Below are positions 16,786-26,990 of a DNA stretch of 64,000 nucleotides, in pieces. Positions within the stretch are counted from its first letter, which is position 1, and each line of letters opens with the position of its first letter. A program made the position numbers and the translations under genes. Source of the DNA: Xenophilus sp. AP218F (GTDB lineage: Bacteria; Pseudomonadota; Gammaproteobacteria; Burkholderiales; Chromobacteriaceae); the NCBI GenBank assembly GCA_002213445.1, contig NJIE01000028.1, positions 39,771 through 103,770 of the forward strand, in the 5' to 3' direction. The notes under the pieces are model-generated. The model had not been told where the DNA came from, ran no database searches, and saw only the letters and a program-made list of their open reading frames with translations.

Positions 16786-17943
16786 TCAAGGCGCGGCGAA
16801 GGGGTCGGACAGCGCCGGGTCGTTCACCAGCTTGTCATCGCTGAGCGTCTTCAGGAAGGCGAGCAGGTCGGCCTGGTCGCGCGCGCTCAGGCGGATGCGG
16901 TCCAGCAGCGGCGATTTGTAGGGGTTGGCGCGGCCGTCGCCGCCCTTGCCGCCGTGGCGGCCGCGCTCGGCGAAGACGCGGATGGTCTCCTCCAGCGTGG
17001 CGACGCTGCCGTCGTGCATGTAGGGCGCGGTCAACGCCGCGTTGCGCAGGCTGGGGCTGCGGAAGCGGCCCATGTCGCTTGGCTTGCCGCTCAGTTCCAG
17101 CACGCCGCGGTTGGGGAAGGGATAGCCGCCCTTGCCGTCCAGATTGTAGAGGCCGACGTTGTGGAACGGTTGTCCCTGGCTCGCGCCGGCCATCTGGTCG
17201 TCGAAATTGGGGCTGCCGTGGCAGCGGTAGCACTGGCCGCGTTCCGAGTTGAACAGTTTGAGGCCGCGCAGCTCGGCGGCGGAGAGCCGCGCCTGGCCGG
17301 CTCGGTACCGGTCGTAGCGCGAGTTGAACGACACGATGCCGCGCTCGAAGCTGGCGATGGCCTTGACGATGTTGGCCAGCGTCAGCGGCGACGCTTCGCC
17401 GGGGAAGGCGCGCGCGAATTCCCGCGCGTAACGCGGGTCGGCGCGCAGCCTTTCCAGCACGGCGGGCAGATTGCGGTCGTTGAGGCCCATCTCCACCGGT
17501 TCGGTGCGGAACAGCGGGCCGTCCATCTGCCGCTCCAGCGTGGTCAGCGAATAATTGGCCCAGGTATAGGTCTGGTGCCAGGCGGCGTTGGCCAGCGGCT
17601 GCGAGTTGCGCAGCGTGCGCTCGCCGGCGTCGCCCAGCGACAGCGGCGCGCTGTCGCTGAACGCCTTGGCTTGCGGGTGGCAACTGGCGCAGCTGAGGCG
17701 GCCGCTGCCCGACAGGCGCTTGTCGTAGAACAGGTAACGTCCCAACTGGAACTTGGCTTGCGTCATCGGATTGTCGGCCGGAACCGGCGGCGGCGCGACG
17801 CCGGCGGGCAGATTCCAGCGCCAGTCCGAGGCCGGCTGCGGACTGGCCGCGTCGCCTCGCGGCGGCGGCTGGCCGCCGGGTTGGCAGGCGGCCAGCAGCG
17901 CCAGCAGGCCGCTACTCAAAAGTGCGGCTGCCAGTTGTTTCAT
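16786..17943 (-). CDS. mbnH: MbnH-like di-heme enzyme of the metallo-mystery pair
   Basis: A 385-residue member of the di-heme cytochrome c peroxidase/MauG superfamily, MbnH branch. It has a lipoprotein signal peptide ending LLAAC with C20 as lipidated cysteine. Two covalent haem sites follow: CASCH at 85-89 and CYRCH at 238-242. MbnH proteins form a bis-Fe(IV) state that oxidises a tryptophan of the partner MbnP to kynurenine, creating a copper site. The gene overlaps mbnP by ATGA, so the two are translationally coupled. It lies downstream of an OprC-type copper receptor. The longer frame reaching into mbnP is not the real start. Export to the periplasmic side is expected. Confidence 0.85.
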   Translation of the reverse strand: MKQLAAALLSSGLLALLAACQPGGQPPPRGDAASPQPASDWRWNLPAGVAPPPVPADNPMTQAKFQLGRYLFYDKRLSGSGRLSCASCHPQAKAFSDSAPLSLGDAGERTLRNSQPLANAAWHQTYTWANYSLTTLERQMDGPLFRTEPVEMGLNDRNLPAVLERLRADPRYAREFARAFPGEASPLTLANIVKAIASFERGIVSFNSRYDRYRAGQARLSAAELRGLKLFNSERGQCYRCHGSPNFDDQMAGASQGQPFHNVGLYNLDGKGGYPFPNRGVLELSGKPSDMGRFRSPSLRNAALTAPYMHDGSVATLEETIRVFAERGRHGGKGGDGRANPYKSPLLDRIRLSARDQADLLAFLKTLSDDKLVNDPALSDPFAAP

Positions 17944-19016
17944 GTCCCGAGCTTCTCCAGGCGGAACGCTTTGGCGCTGCCGATTTGCAGACCGCCGTCC
18001 TTGCTGTTCGCGCTGCTGTCGTCCAGACGCAGGCCCAGTTGCTGGAAGATGGGCCGGCATTGCTGGTCGGTGACGTTGGACTTGCAACCGGCGTCGTCGC
18101 TGTCGTCGCGGCTGATGTCGTTGTCGGCGAACAATTGGCGGATATCCAGCGTGACCTGTTGTTCATTCGGATTGAAACGCTGGAACGCCACTTTGAAGCG
18201 GTTGGGTTTGCCGCAGAGGTAGCCGCCGGGCGTGTTGCGGTTCGGGCGGCAGTCAGTGGAGCCGAGGTGAAAAGCCCATTTGGCCTCGTTGCTGCCATCG
18301 GCGCGTTTGACCCCGCCATTGGGGGCCAGGTCGATGCGCATGAAGCGGTGGCCGGACTGCCATTCCCACATGACCCAGTAAACCCCCAGGATGGGGTGCG
18401 GCGCGCTGTGCGCCGCTTGGTGGTTGAGCCCGATCAGGCTGCCATCTGCGGCCTTGGCTGAAATGGGTACCCCTACCTTGAAGCTCAGACCTGTGTAGTT
18501 GCCGGACGGCACATTGCCCACCACCTGCTGATTGCTGCCGTCTATGGGGGTATCCCCCAGAGGAATAGCGGTTTTGCAGCTGCCGCCGGCAAAGTCCAGC
18601 AAGGCCAGATTCAGGTATTGCCATGGGCTGTGCTGATCCAGTTCCAGCGGCACTTCTTGACCGTTTTCGGCAATCAGCGCCACGTCGTGGACGTAGATCA
18701 GGCCTTCGGTGAGCTTGGCGCTGGCATGAGACAGGCCGATGTCGGAAAGTTGAGCGCCGCAGGCTGCGGTGGTATTGCCGGCCTTGAGCGCAAAGCGGAC
18801 GGTTGTCGCTCCACCTTGAAAGAGACTGACTGGCGGCTGAGTTTCTCCGGCAGGACTGCTGCTGTCCACGACGACGGGCGGGGTGGGATGATTGCCTGCA
18901 TCCTCGGCGCGCGCTGGCGGCGCCGCCGTTTGGCTGACGCTGACGCCGCCTCCCGAGCAGGCGGCCAAGATCAGGCAGAGCGGAACCATCCGCATCCGGT
19001 GCTTGTTGTTCATCAC
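17940..19016 (-). CDS. mbnP: MbnP-family copper-binding lipoprotein
   Basis: A 358-residue exported lipoprotein (lipobox LILAAC, C20). Its core follows the MbnP (metallo-mystery pair, four-Cys) pattern: LIYVHDVALI, a VALLDFAGG-like segment (LALLDFAGGSC), a VPSGNYTGLSFKVGVP block, a histidine-rich LNHQAAHSAPHP segment, and the tryptophan-rich VYWVMWEWQSGHRFMRID. Paired cysteines occur at the start, middle and end. MbnP binds copper after its tryptophan is modified by MbnH, encoded immediately downstream. The N-terminus after the lipobox is a long flexible Pro/Ser linker. The ATG follows CTGGAGAA by about six bases. The copper role is inferred from family and from the copper-receptor gene upstream. 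Confidence 0.87.
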   Translation of the reverse strand: MMNNKHRMRMVPLCLILAACSGGGVSVSQTAAPPARAEDAGNHPTPPVVVDSSSPAGETQPPVSLFQGGATTVRFALKAGNTTAACGAQLSDIGLSHASAKLTEGLIYVHDVALIAENGQEVPLELDQHSPWQYLNLALLDFAGGSCKTAIPLGDTPIDGSNQQVVGNVPSGNYTGLSFKVGVPISAKAADGSLIGLNHQAAHSAPHPILGVYWVMWEWQSGHRFMRIDLAPNGGVKRADGSNEAKWAFHLGSTDCRPNRNTPGGYLCGKPNRFKVAFQRFNPNEQQVTLDIRQLFADNDISRDDSDDAGCKSNVTDQQCRPIFQQLGLRLDDSSANSKDGGLQIGSAKAFRLEKLGT

Positions 19017-19076
19017 GGTTCTCCAGTTTTTTATTATCAGGCGATGCCGGCTGCCGGATGGCAGCGGGCGGAAGGC

Positions 19077-21023
19077 TTACCAATGCGCCTGCAATTTCAT
19101 CCACAGCGTGCGGCCGGGCTCATTGACGCGCAGGGCGCGAGCGTAGCCGGCCACGTCCGCGCCGCCCTTGCTGATGTGTTCGGCGTAGGCGCGGTTGAAC
19201 AGGTTGTCGATGCCGGCGGTCAGCTTCAGCGCCTTGCTGATCCGCCAGCCGCCGTTCAGCGACAGGATGGCGTAGCCGGAGGTGGGGCCCAGATCGCTGC
19301 TGGCGATATTGCCCTGGCCGACGGCGTAGCGTTCTTGCGCCGCGGCCGCCTTCCAGACCAGCGCGCCGGCCCAGGTCTGGTTGTCCCAGCCGAGGCTGAC
19401 GGTGGCGGTCAGGGGCGGGGTCTGCGCCAGGGGCTTGTTGTCGGTGGCGTTGGCGCCCCAGCTGTAGGCGGCGCTGCCGGACAGCTGCCACTGCGGCGCG
19501 AATCGCCAGGACAGGTCCGCCTCGAAGCCGTAACGGTAAGCCAGGATGTTGCGGGTGGTCTGGGACGCGGCGTTGTCGATCAGCAGAAAGTCGTCGATGC
19601 GGCCGAGGTAGGCGGACAGCGAGCCCTGGACGGTGTCGCCCTTGTACAGCGCGCCGACGTCCAGCTGCGTATTGCGCTCCGGCTGCAACACGGGGCGGCT
19701 GGAGGCGACGTTGCTGCGCTCCCAGTAGTCGGGCGCGCGCTCGGCCACGCCGACGCCGGCGTAGGGCGTCCAGTCGCCCAGCTGGTATTCGTAGCGCGCG
19801 AAGCCGCTGTAAAGCCGGTAATCCTGCAATTGCTCGCCGCGGCCGGCGCTGGCGTCGTAGTAGGCGCGCACCCGGTCGTGGCGCCAGCCGGCGTGGACGG
19901 CCCCGCCGGCGAGGGGCGCGCTGCCTTCCAGATAGACGCCCTGGCGTTCCAGATGCTGATCCGCCGCGCGCGGCAGGCTGGCGTAGTCCGTGCCGCCGAC
20001 GCGGCTGGTGTGGCGGTCGCGCTGCCAGTCGACGCCCAGCGTGAAGTCGATATCGTAAAGCGCGAGATCGGCTTCCAGCTTGGCGGCGTTGGTGTCCCGG
20101 TCCGGATTGCTGGCGCGCGGCGTCTTGCCGGGCGCGAGCGGCCGCAGCGAGTAGTTGTCCATCACGTGGTCGGCGTAGCTGTGGTTGGCGGTCAGGCGCA
20201 GCGCGTCCAGCCACGGCGCGAGATTGCGCTGCTCGGCCTTGACGCCCCAGGCGTCGCGGTCGAAGCGGCTGCCGTCCATGCCGCGGTCGGCGTAGGCGGC
20301 GTGGCCGCGGCTGACGTCGGCGGACACTTCCAGCGTGGTGTCGCGGCCGGGCGTCAGGCCGGCGATCACGCTCTGGCTGTCGCGCTGGTAGGCCGAGTGC
20401 ACTTTCTGGCCGTCGCCGTCGCGGTAATCGTCCGCCTGGTTGCGGGTGCCGATCAGGCGCAGATAGCCCAGCGGGCCGCCGAGCGTGAGGTCGGCGTAGC
20501 CGTCCAGACGTTGGGCGCTGCCGCCAAGCAGGCTGCCGTCAAAGCGCAGGCCCGGCTCGTCGAAGGGTTTGGTCTTGCGCTCGAAACTCACCGCGCCGCC
20601 GATCAGCGCGCCGCCGTATTTCACCGACTGCGGCCCCTTGATCACCACCACCTTGTCGTAGGCGTCGGGAAACAGGTAGGCGGTGGGCGGGTCCATGCGG
20701 CCGGGGCAGCCGCCGTAGACGAAGCCGTCGTTGGCGAGGATGTTCAGCCGGGAGCCGCCCAGACCGCGCAGCAGCGGGTCGCCGGAGCTGCCGCCCTTGC
20801 GCGCCACGCTGAAACCGGGGATGGATTTGAGCAGGTCGGCGCCGTCGCCGGCCGGCACCGGCTGGCGCGGCGCGCGCGGGTCGGTTTCCACGCGCAGCGG
20901 CTGCGCGGTCTTGACCGCGGTCACGACGATGGCGTCGCCTTGAAACACGGGAACATCGGAGGCAAAGGCATGGCAAACCGCCAGCGCCAGCGGCACGGGC
21001 AGGAGGGTCGGTCTGATTTTCAT
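19077..21023 (-). CDS. oprC: TonB-dependent copper receptor (OprC/NosA type)
   Basis: A 648-residue outer-membrane receptor: signal peptide, TonB-box-like DAIVVTA near residue 30, plug domain, then a 22-strand barrel ending in aromatic W648. The plug has YGGCPGRMDPPTAYLFPDAYDKV, the OprC signature. C106 and M110 form CxxxM, and H286-x-M288 forms HxM, the two halves of the OprC copper site as I recall them, 180 residues apart as in OprC. It would import copper. It is the first gene of the minus-strand group receptor-mbnP-mbnH (60-base gap to mbnP). A TTGCAC/CATAAA promoter pair lies just upstream, with no clear ribosome site. Divergent from regB. Confidence 0.88.
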   Translation of the reverse strand: MKIRPTLLPVPLALAVCHAFASDVPVFQGDAIVVTAVKTAQPLRVETDPRAPRQPVPAGDGADLLKSIPGFSVARKGGSSGDPLLRGLGGSRLNILANDGFVYGGCPGRMDPPTAYLFPDAYDKVVVIKGPQSVKYGGALIGGAVSFERKTKPFDEPGLRFDGSLLGGSAQRLDGYADLTLGGPLGYLRLIGTRNQADDYRDGDGQKVHSAYQRDSQSVIAGLTPGRDTTLEVSADVSRGHAAYADRGMDGSRFDRDAWGVKAEQRNLAPWLDALRLTANHSYADHVMDNYSLRPLAPGKTPRASNPDRDTNAAKLEADLALYDIDFTLGVDWQRDRHTSRVGGTDYASLPRAADQHLERQGVYLEGSAPLAGGAVHAGWRHDRVRAYYDASAGRGEQLQDYRLYSGFARYEYQLGDWTPYAGVGVAERAPDYWERSNVASSRPVLQPERNTQLDVGALYKGDTVQGSLSAYLGRIDDFLLIDNAASQTTRNILAYRYGFEADLSWRFAPQWQLSGSAAYSWGANATDNKPLAQTPPLTATVSLGWDNQTWAGALVWKAAAAQERYAVGQGNIASSDLGPTSGYAILSLNGGWRISKALKLTAGIDNLFNRAYAEHISKGGADVAGYARALRVNEPGRTLWMKLQAHW

Positions 21024-21085
21024 CGCGGAATGGCTGTTTTATGAAATTTGCGGCGATGCTAGTGCAAACCATTTTTTTCAGGAAT

Positions 21086-21100
21086 GCGGCATATTGTCGC
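21086..21100. promoter_or_regulatory. RegA/PrrA-type binding box between oprC and regB
   Basis: GCGGC, five bases (ATATT), GTCGC, preceded by T and with A after the first half, fits the RegA/RegR/PrrA consensus as I recall it (YGCGRCR...GNCGC). It lies about 38 bases before the regB start and about 60 bases before the oprC start. RegA could therefore control both itself and the copper genes. Confidence 0.6.
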
Positions 21101-21138
21101 AGCGCTGGCCGCGGCGGCTTGGTGGTAAAGTGACGGCC

Positions 21139-22392
21139 ATGAAATGGAACGCATTCCGATCCGATCTGGCGACCGACGCCGGCGAGGCCGTGCGCCTGGT
21201 CGGCCGGCTGCGCTGGCTGATGCTGGCGCTGGCCGCCGGCCTGATCCTGGCCTGCCGCGCGCTGGATATCGCGCTGCCCTGGCTGCTGGTCGGCCAGTCG
21301 CTGGCGATCCTGGCGCTGGCCAACCTGGCGCTGGCGGCGCGCTTGCGGCGAGGGGCCGCGCCGCTGGTCGTCCTGCGCTGGGGCTTGCTGGCCGACGTGG
21401 CGGCGTTGACCGAGCTGCTGGCCTTCAGCGGCGGCGCGGCCAATCCGCTCGCTTCGCTGTACCTGCCGCCGGTCCTGTTCGCCGCGCTGCTCTCGCCGGG
21501 CCGCTTCGCCTGGCTGCTGGCCGGGCTCAGCATCGCCGCCTACGGCGCCTTGTTCCAGTGGCATCTGGACTGGCCGCTGCACGGCGGCGACGCCGCTTAC
21601 GCGTTCAATCTGCACCTGGCGGGCATGTGGGGCAGCTTCGCCCTGTCGGCCTTGCTGATCGCCGGCTTCGTGTCCTGGATGGCGGGCCAGCTCAGGCGGC
21701 AGGGCGAGGCGCTGGCGGCGGCGCGTGAAACCCAGCTGCGCGACGAGCAGCTGCTGGCGGTGGGCATGCAGGCTGCCGGAGCGGCGCACGCGCTGTCCAC
21801 CCCGCTCAACACCCTGACCCTGCTGGTGGACGAGTTGCTGGAAGATCACGGCGACGGCGCGCTGGCCCAGGATCTGCGCCTGATGCAGGCGCAGCTGCAA
21901 AGCTGCCGCCAGACGCTGGCGCGGCTCAAGCACGGCTCGGAGCCCGATCCGGGCTGCGCGCCCTTGTTCGCCACGCTGGCCGAGCGGCTGGAAGGCTGGC
22001 GCAGCCTGCGGCCCGACGTGAGGCTGGCCTGGCAGGCGCCGGAAGGTCGCGATCCGCTGGTGCGGCTGGACCCGGCGTTCTGGCCGGCGTTTTTCAATCT
22101 GATCAACAACGCGGCCGAGGCCGGCGGCGGCGAACTGGCGGTCAGCGCCAGCCTGTCCGGCTCCGATTTGCGGCTGGACATCGTCAATCGCCAGGGCTGC
22201 CTGAGCCCGGCCCAGCTGGCGCGCGCCGGGCTGGCGCCGCTGGAGTCGGCCAAGCCGGCCGGCATGGGGCTGGGCGTGATGCTCAGCCACGCCACGCTGG
22301 CGCGGCTGGGCGGCACGCTGAGCCTGGATAACCGGGCGCAGGGCGGGGTGCACGCCCGCGTTTGCCTGCCGCTGAAGCTGGAGGGGGCGTGA
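21139..22392 (+). CDS. regB: Redox sensor histidine kinase RegB/PrrB family
   Basis: A 417-residue inner-membrane kinase with six hydrophobic helices. The loop motif GGAANP (98-103) matches the ubiquinone-binding GGxxNPF element of RegB, except that Leu replaces Phe. The H-box AAHALSTPLN contains H217. C256 in QSCRQTL corresponds to the redox-active cysteine of RegB (the His-Cys spacing agrees within one residue). A shortened ATPase domain follows with N-box NLINNAAEAG. RegB/RegA control respiration, carbon and nitrogen fixation genes by redox state. The ATG at 21139 gives the family N-terminus. It overlaps regA by one base (TGATG). Confidence 0.9.
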   Translation: MKWNAFRSDLATDAGEAVRLVGRLRWLMLALAAGLILACRALDIALPWLLVGQSLAILALANLALAARLRRGAAPLVVLRWGLLADVAALTELLAFSGGAANPLASLYLPPVLFAALLSPGRFAWLLAGLSIAAYGALFQWHLDWPLHGGDAAYAFNLHLAGMWGSFALSALLIAGFVSWMAGQLRRQGEALAAARETQLRDEQLLAVGMQAAGAAHALSTPLNTLTLLVDELLEDHGDGALAQDLRLMQAQLQSCRQTLARLKHGSEPDPGCAPLFATLAERLEGWRSLRPDVRLAWQAPEGRDPLVRLDPAFWPAFFNLINNAAEAGGGELAVSASLSGSDLRLDIVNRQGCLSPAQLARAGLAPLESAKPAGMGLGVMLSHATLARLGGTLSLDNRAQGGVHARVCLPLKLEGA

Positions 22393-22913
22393 TGGATTTT
22401 CTGCTGATAGACGACGACGAGGCTTTTTCCATGGTGCTGGCGCGCTCGTTGGCCCGGCGCGGCTTCCAGGCGGGCTGCGCGCGCGACGCAGCGGCCGCCT
22501 TGCGCGAGGCGGGCTCGCAGCCGCCGCGCATTCTGCTGGACCTGAACCTGGACGGCGACAGCGGCCTCAAGCTGCTGCCCGAGCTGCTGCGCGTCAGCCC
22601 GGCCAGCGCCATCGTGGTGCTCACCGGCTACGCCAGCATCGCCACCGCGGTGGAGGCCACCAAGCTCGGAGCGGTGCAGTACCTGGCCAAGCCGGCGAGC
22701 GTGGACGACATCCTGGCGGCTTTCGAGCAACTGGCGGCCAACCCCGAGCTGCCGCTGGCGCCGCAGCCGATGTCCTTGCGCCGCGTCACCTGGGAGCACC
22801 TGCAACGGGTGCTGGCCGAGAACGACGGCAATATCTCCGCCACGGCGCGAGCGCTGAACATGCATCGCCGCACCCTGCAGCGGATGCTGGCCAAGAAGCC
22901 CGTCAAGAGCTAG
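22392..22913 (+). CDS. regA: Redox response regulator RegA/PrrA family
   Basis: A 173-residue response regulator. The receiver domain has acidic residues D7-D9, phospho-acceptor D50 and lysine in LAKPAS. A Pro-rich hinge leads to a Fis-type helix-turn-helix whose NISATARALNMHRRTLQRML sequence is almost invariant in RegA/PrrA/ActR proteins. It is translated together with RegB. It likely binds the GCGGC-N5-GTCGC box upstream of the operon. Length is typical for the family. Confidence 0.93.
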   Translation: MDFLLIDDDEAFSMVLARSLARRGFQAGCARDAAAALREAGSQPPRILLDLNLDGDSGLKLLPELLRVSPASAIVVLTGYASIATAVEATKLGAVQYLAKPASVDDILAAFEQLAANPELPLAPQPMSLRRVTWEHLQRVLAENDGNISATARALNMHRRTLQRMLAKKPVKS

Positions 22914-23025
22914 CCATGCCAAGCGTATAAACCGCGCCGCGCCATCCCATCAGAAAAATTGATTGGAGCCATTGCTCGACTCTGGCGTAAGTTGTTGAAT
23001 CCATACCGACAAAGGGGGATTCAAG

Positions 23026-24654
<1,629 letters not shown>

Positions 24655-24658
24655 GGTT

Positions 24659-24689
24659 TTGCTCTATTTTGTGGATTTTGCTAGAGCAA
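24659..24689. repeat. Inverted repeat before the candidate small RNA
   Basis: TTGCTCTA (24659-24666) and TAGAGCAA (24682-24689) are perfect 8-bp inverted repeats spaced by 15 bases, just before a TAGAAT -10-like hexamer (24696-24701). It may be an operator for the RNA promoter or a hairpin in the 3' end of the ligase message. Confidence 0.4.
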
Positions 24690-24707
24690 TTGCGCTAGAA
24701 TGCCGGC

Positions 24708-24829
24708 TGCACTGAAAACCGCAAGGCTTTGAGGTGTTAGCCCCTCGAAATATCGGCCGGCGCAAGCCGATCCGATGTTTCTTCCTCGTGTTGACCCCTG
24801 TCGCCTTTCGGCCGCAGGGGATTTTTTTT
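24708..24829 (+). ncRNA. Candidate small RNA with its own terminator
   Basis: This is a gene-free 370-base gap. A TAGAAT hexamer at 24696-24701 would start a transcript near 24708. The RNA could fold a small GAGG/CCTC hairpin (about 24731-24745) and an ATCGGC/GCCGAT hairpin (about 24752-24771). It then has an unpaired U/C-rich stretch and a strong terminator (CCCCTG 24795-24800 / CAGGGG 24815-24820, then eight T). This layout is typical of Hfq-dependent small RNAs. There is no good -35 element. The alternative is a structured 3' UTR of the CoA-ligase message. Not matched to a known family. Confidence 0.45.
24795..24829 (+). terminator. Strong intrinsic terminator
   Basis: Stem CCCCTG/CAGGGG with a 14-base loop, one A, then eight T residues. 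It ends either the candidate small RNA or the CoA-ligase message. Confidence 0.85.
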
Positions 24830-24964
24830 GCATCCGGTTTGCGGACGGACTTTGTGGCGTTTGCGACAAGGCCCCTTGTCCAACGCAAATGCCATGAGAT
24901 TGATCAACAGGCAGGCCGCGGCGCTGATGTAGCGTAAGCCGGTTACTTTGTTAATGTCTGTGGC

Positions 24965-24970
24965 TATAAT
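24965..24970 (+). promoter_or_regulatory. -10 element of the chemoreceptor promoter
   Basis: A consensus TATAAT lies about 60 bases before the chemoreceptor start codon in an AT-richer stretch. The matching -35 position reads GTTACT, which is weak. A GAGAGGGA ribosome site precedes the start. Confidence 0.5.
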
Positions 24971-25028
24971 CAGCAGGAATAAAAATAGCAAACGGTTAAC
25001 GATCGAAGGACGAGAGGGAACACTCAAC

Positions 25029-26903
25029 ATGAAATCACTACGCAGCCGCTTGATTGCGCTGAACGCACTGCTGATGGCGGTGTTTGGTCTGGTGCTGGTC
25101 ACCATCGTCTTCGTGCAGATGCGCAGCGAAATCCTGCAAGGCCTGAACCAGGAGTTCGGCGCCATGCTCAAGGGACAAAGCTCGGTTGTCACAACCTGGC
25201 TGACCGAGAAGAAGCAGCAAATCGTGGCTCAGGCCGGAGTGGCGGCGGAGCCGGACGCGCTGCGATTTCTGAAAACCGGCGCCAAGGCAGGCGGCTTCAA
25301 TGTCAATTACGCCGGCTTCGCCGACGGCCATTCCATCTTTTCCGACGACTGGGTCGCCCCCGCAGATTACAAGGTGGCAGAGCGCGACTGGTACAAGCAG
25401 GCCAAGACGGCGGGTCAAGCCATCGTTACCGATCCCTACGTCGACGAAGCCACCAAGAAACTGAACGTCACCATCGCCGCGCCGTTCAATCACGGCGCGG
25501 TCAATGGCGTGGTCGCCGGCGACGTGATGGTGGACGCGCTGGTCAAGTCCGTGCTGTCGCTCAAGGTGCGCGGCAACGGCTACGCTTTCATCGTGGACAA
25601 GAAGGGCACCGTCATTGCCCACCCTCAGAATGATCTGACGTTGAAACCGATCACCAGCGTGGTGCCGGAGTTGACGGCGGATCGTCTGCAGCAGCTGCTC
25701 GCCGCCGATAGCGCCAGCGAGATGCAGATCGGCGGAAGCGAGATGCTGGTGGCGGCGATAGCCATTCCGGGCACCAACTGGATTCTGGCCTTGGCCACCG
25801 ACCGCGATCAGATCCTCGCGCCGCTGACCACGCTGCTCTACACCATCGGCGGGCTGACCCTGCTGGTGTTCGCCCTGATGATTCCGTTCGCCAGCCTGAT
25901 CATCGGCCGCATGCTGGCCGGCCTCGTGCGCCTGAAGAACGCGATGGAAGACATCTCGCACGGCGAGGGCGACCTGACCTTGCGGCTGGAGGACAAGGGC
26001 CAGGATGAAATCGCCGCCACCGCCCGCGCCTTCAACACCTTCGTCGGCCAGCTGGCCCAGCTGTTCCGCGGCCTGAAACAGGACGCGGTGGGCGTGGTGG
26101 GCGGCGTGCAGGACGCCAGCCAGCTGGTGGCCAACGTGGCGCAAAGCTCGCGCCATATCTCGGACGTATCCTCGTCCAACGCCGCCACGCTGGAAGAAAT
26201 CACGGTATCGATTTCCCACATCGCCGACAGCGCCTGCCAGGCGGACGAGCTGGCCAGCGCCACCGGCCAGAACCTGGCCGCCAGCGCCGACAACCTGCAA
26301 CGCCTGTCTTCCGGCATGGAAAACACCGTGCAGTCGGTGAAGGGGCTGGAGGCGATGCTGTCCTCGCTGGACAAGCGCTCGCAGGAAATCTCCGGCATCA
26401 CCAACGTGATTCGCGACATCGCCGACCAGACCAACCTTCTGGCGCTCAACGCCGCCATCGAGGCGGCCCGCGCCGGGGAACAGGGCCGCGGCTTCGCGGT
26501 GGTGGCCGACGAAGTGCGCAAACTGGCCGAGCGCACCGCGCAGGCCACGCTGGAAATCTCCAATATGGTCGGCGCCATCCGCGAGGAAACCGGCCGCGCG
26601 GTGGGCGACGTGCAGAATACGGTGAGCGCGGTGGACGAGGGCGTGGGCCTGACCCGCGACGCCGTCGACAACATCGCCGCCATCCGCGAATCGATGCTGG
26701 AAGTCGTCGCCAAAATGAACGAGATTTCCAACTCTACCCAGGAGCAGCACAAGGCCACCACGCTGATCGCGCAAAGCTCGGAAGCGATCAACGGCCACGT
26801 GCTGGAAAACGACGAGGTGCTGCAGAATGTCAGCAGCACGCTGCAGGGGCTGGCCGGCAACGCCGACAAGATGAACGCCGAGTTCAACAAGTTCCGTCTG
26901 TAA
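25029..26903 (+). CDS. Methyl-accepting chemotaxis protein with dCache sensor
   Basis: A 624-residue inner-membrane chemoreceptor. Helix 1 (about residues 8-30) leads to a periplasmic dCache-type sensor of about 240 residues, containing the [34 protein letters not shown] pattern typical of amino-acid or organic-acid sensors. Helix 2 lies near 275-300. Then come a HAMP domain and a long cytoplasmic coiled coil with the conserved tip [40 protein letters not shown]. It has no CheR-binding pentapeptide at the C-terminus. The ligand is unknown. It is flanked by its own promoter and a terminator. Confidence 0.93.
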   Translation: MKSLRSRLIALNALLMAVFGLVLVTIVFVQMRSEILQGLNQEFGAMLKGQSSVVTTWLTEKKQQIVAQAGVAAEPDALRFLKTGAKAGGFNVNYAGFADGHSIFSDDWVAPADYKVAERDWYKQAKTAGQAIVTDPYVDEATKKLNVTIAAPFNHGAVNGVVAGDVMVDALVKSVLSLKVRGNGYAFIVDKKGTVIAHPQNDLTLKPITSVVPELTADRLQQLLAADSASEMQIGGSEMLVAAIAIPGTNWILALATDRDQILAPLTTLLYTIGGLTLLVFALMIPFASLIIGRMLAGLVRLKNAMEDISHGEGDLTLRLEDKGQDEIAATARAFNTFVGQLAQLFRGLKQDAVGVVGGVQDASQLVANVAQSSRHISDVSSSNAATLEEITVSISHIADSACQADELASATGQNLAASADNLQRLSSGMENTVQSVKGLEAMLSSLDKRSQEISGITNVIRDIADQTNLLALNAAIEAARAGEQGRGFAVVADEVRKLAERTAQATLEISNMVGAIREETGRAVGDVQNTVSAVDEGVGLTRDAVDNIAAIRESMLEVVAKMNEISNSTQEQHKATTLIAQSSEAINGHVLENDEVLQNVSSTLQGLAGNADKMNAEFNKFRL

Positions 26904-26923
26904 ACCCTTTCATCCCTCGCGCG

Positions 26924-26948
26924 ACGCCGCCTTGCCAGGCGGCGTTTT
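26924..26948 (+). terminator. Terminator after the chemoreceptor gene
   Basis: ACGCCGCC (26924-26931) pairs with GGCGGCGT (26938-26945), followed by a short T-run. It separates the receptor from the TPR gene. Confidence 0.7.
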
Positions 26949-26990
26949 CGCGTCGATCATCGCGTTATTCCTCTCCGCTCGGGACGCGTC

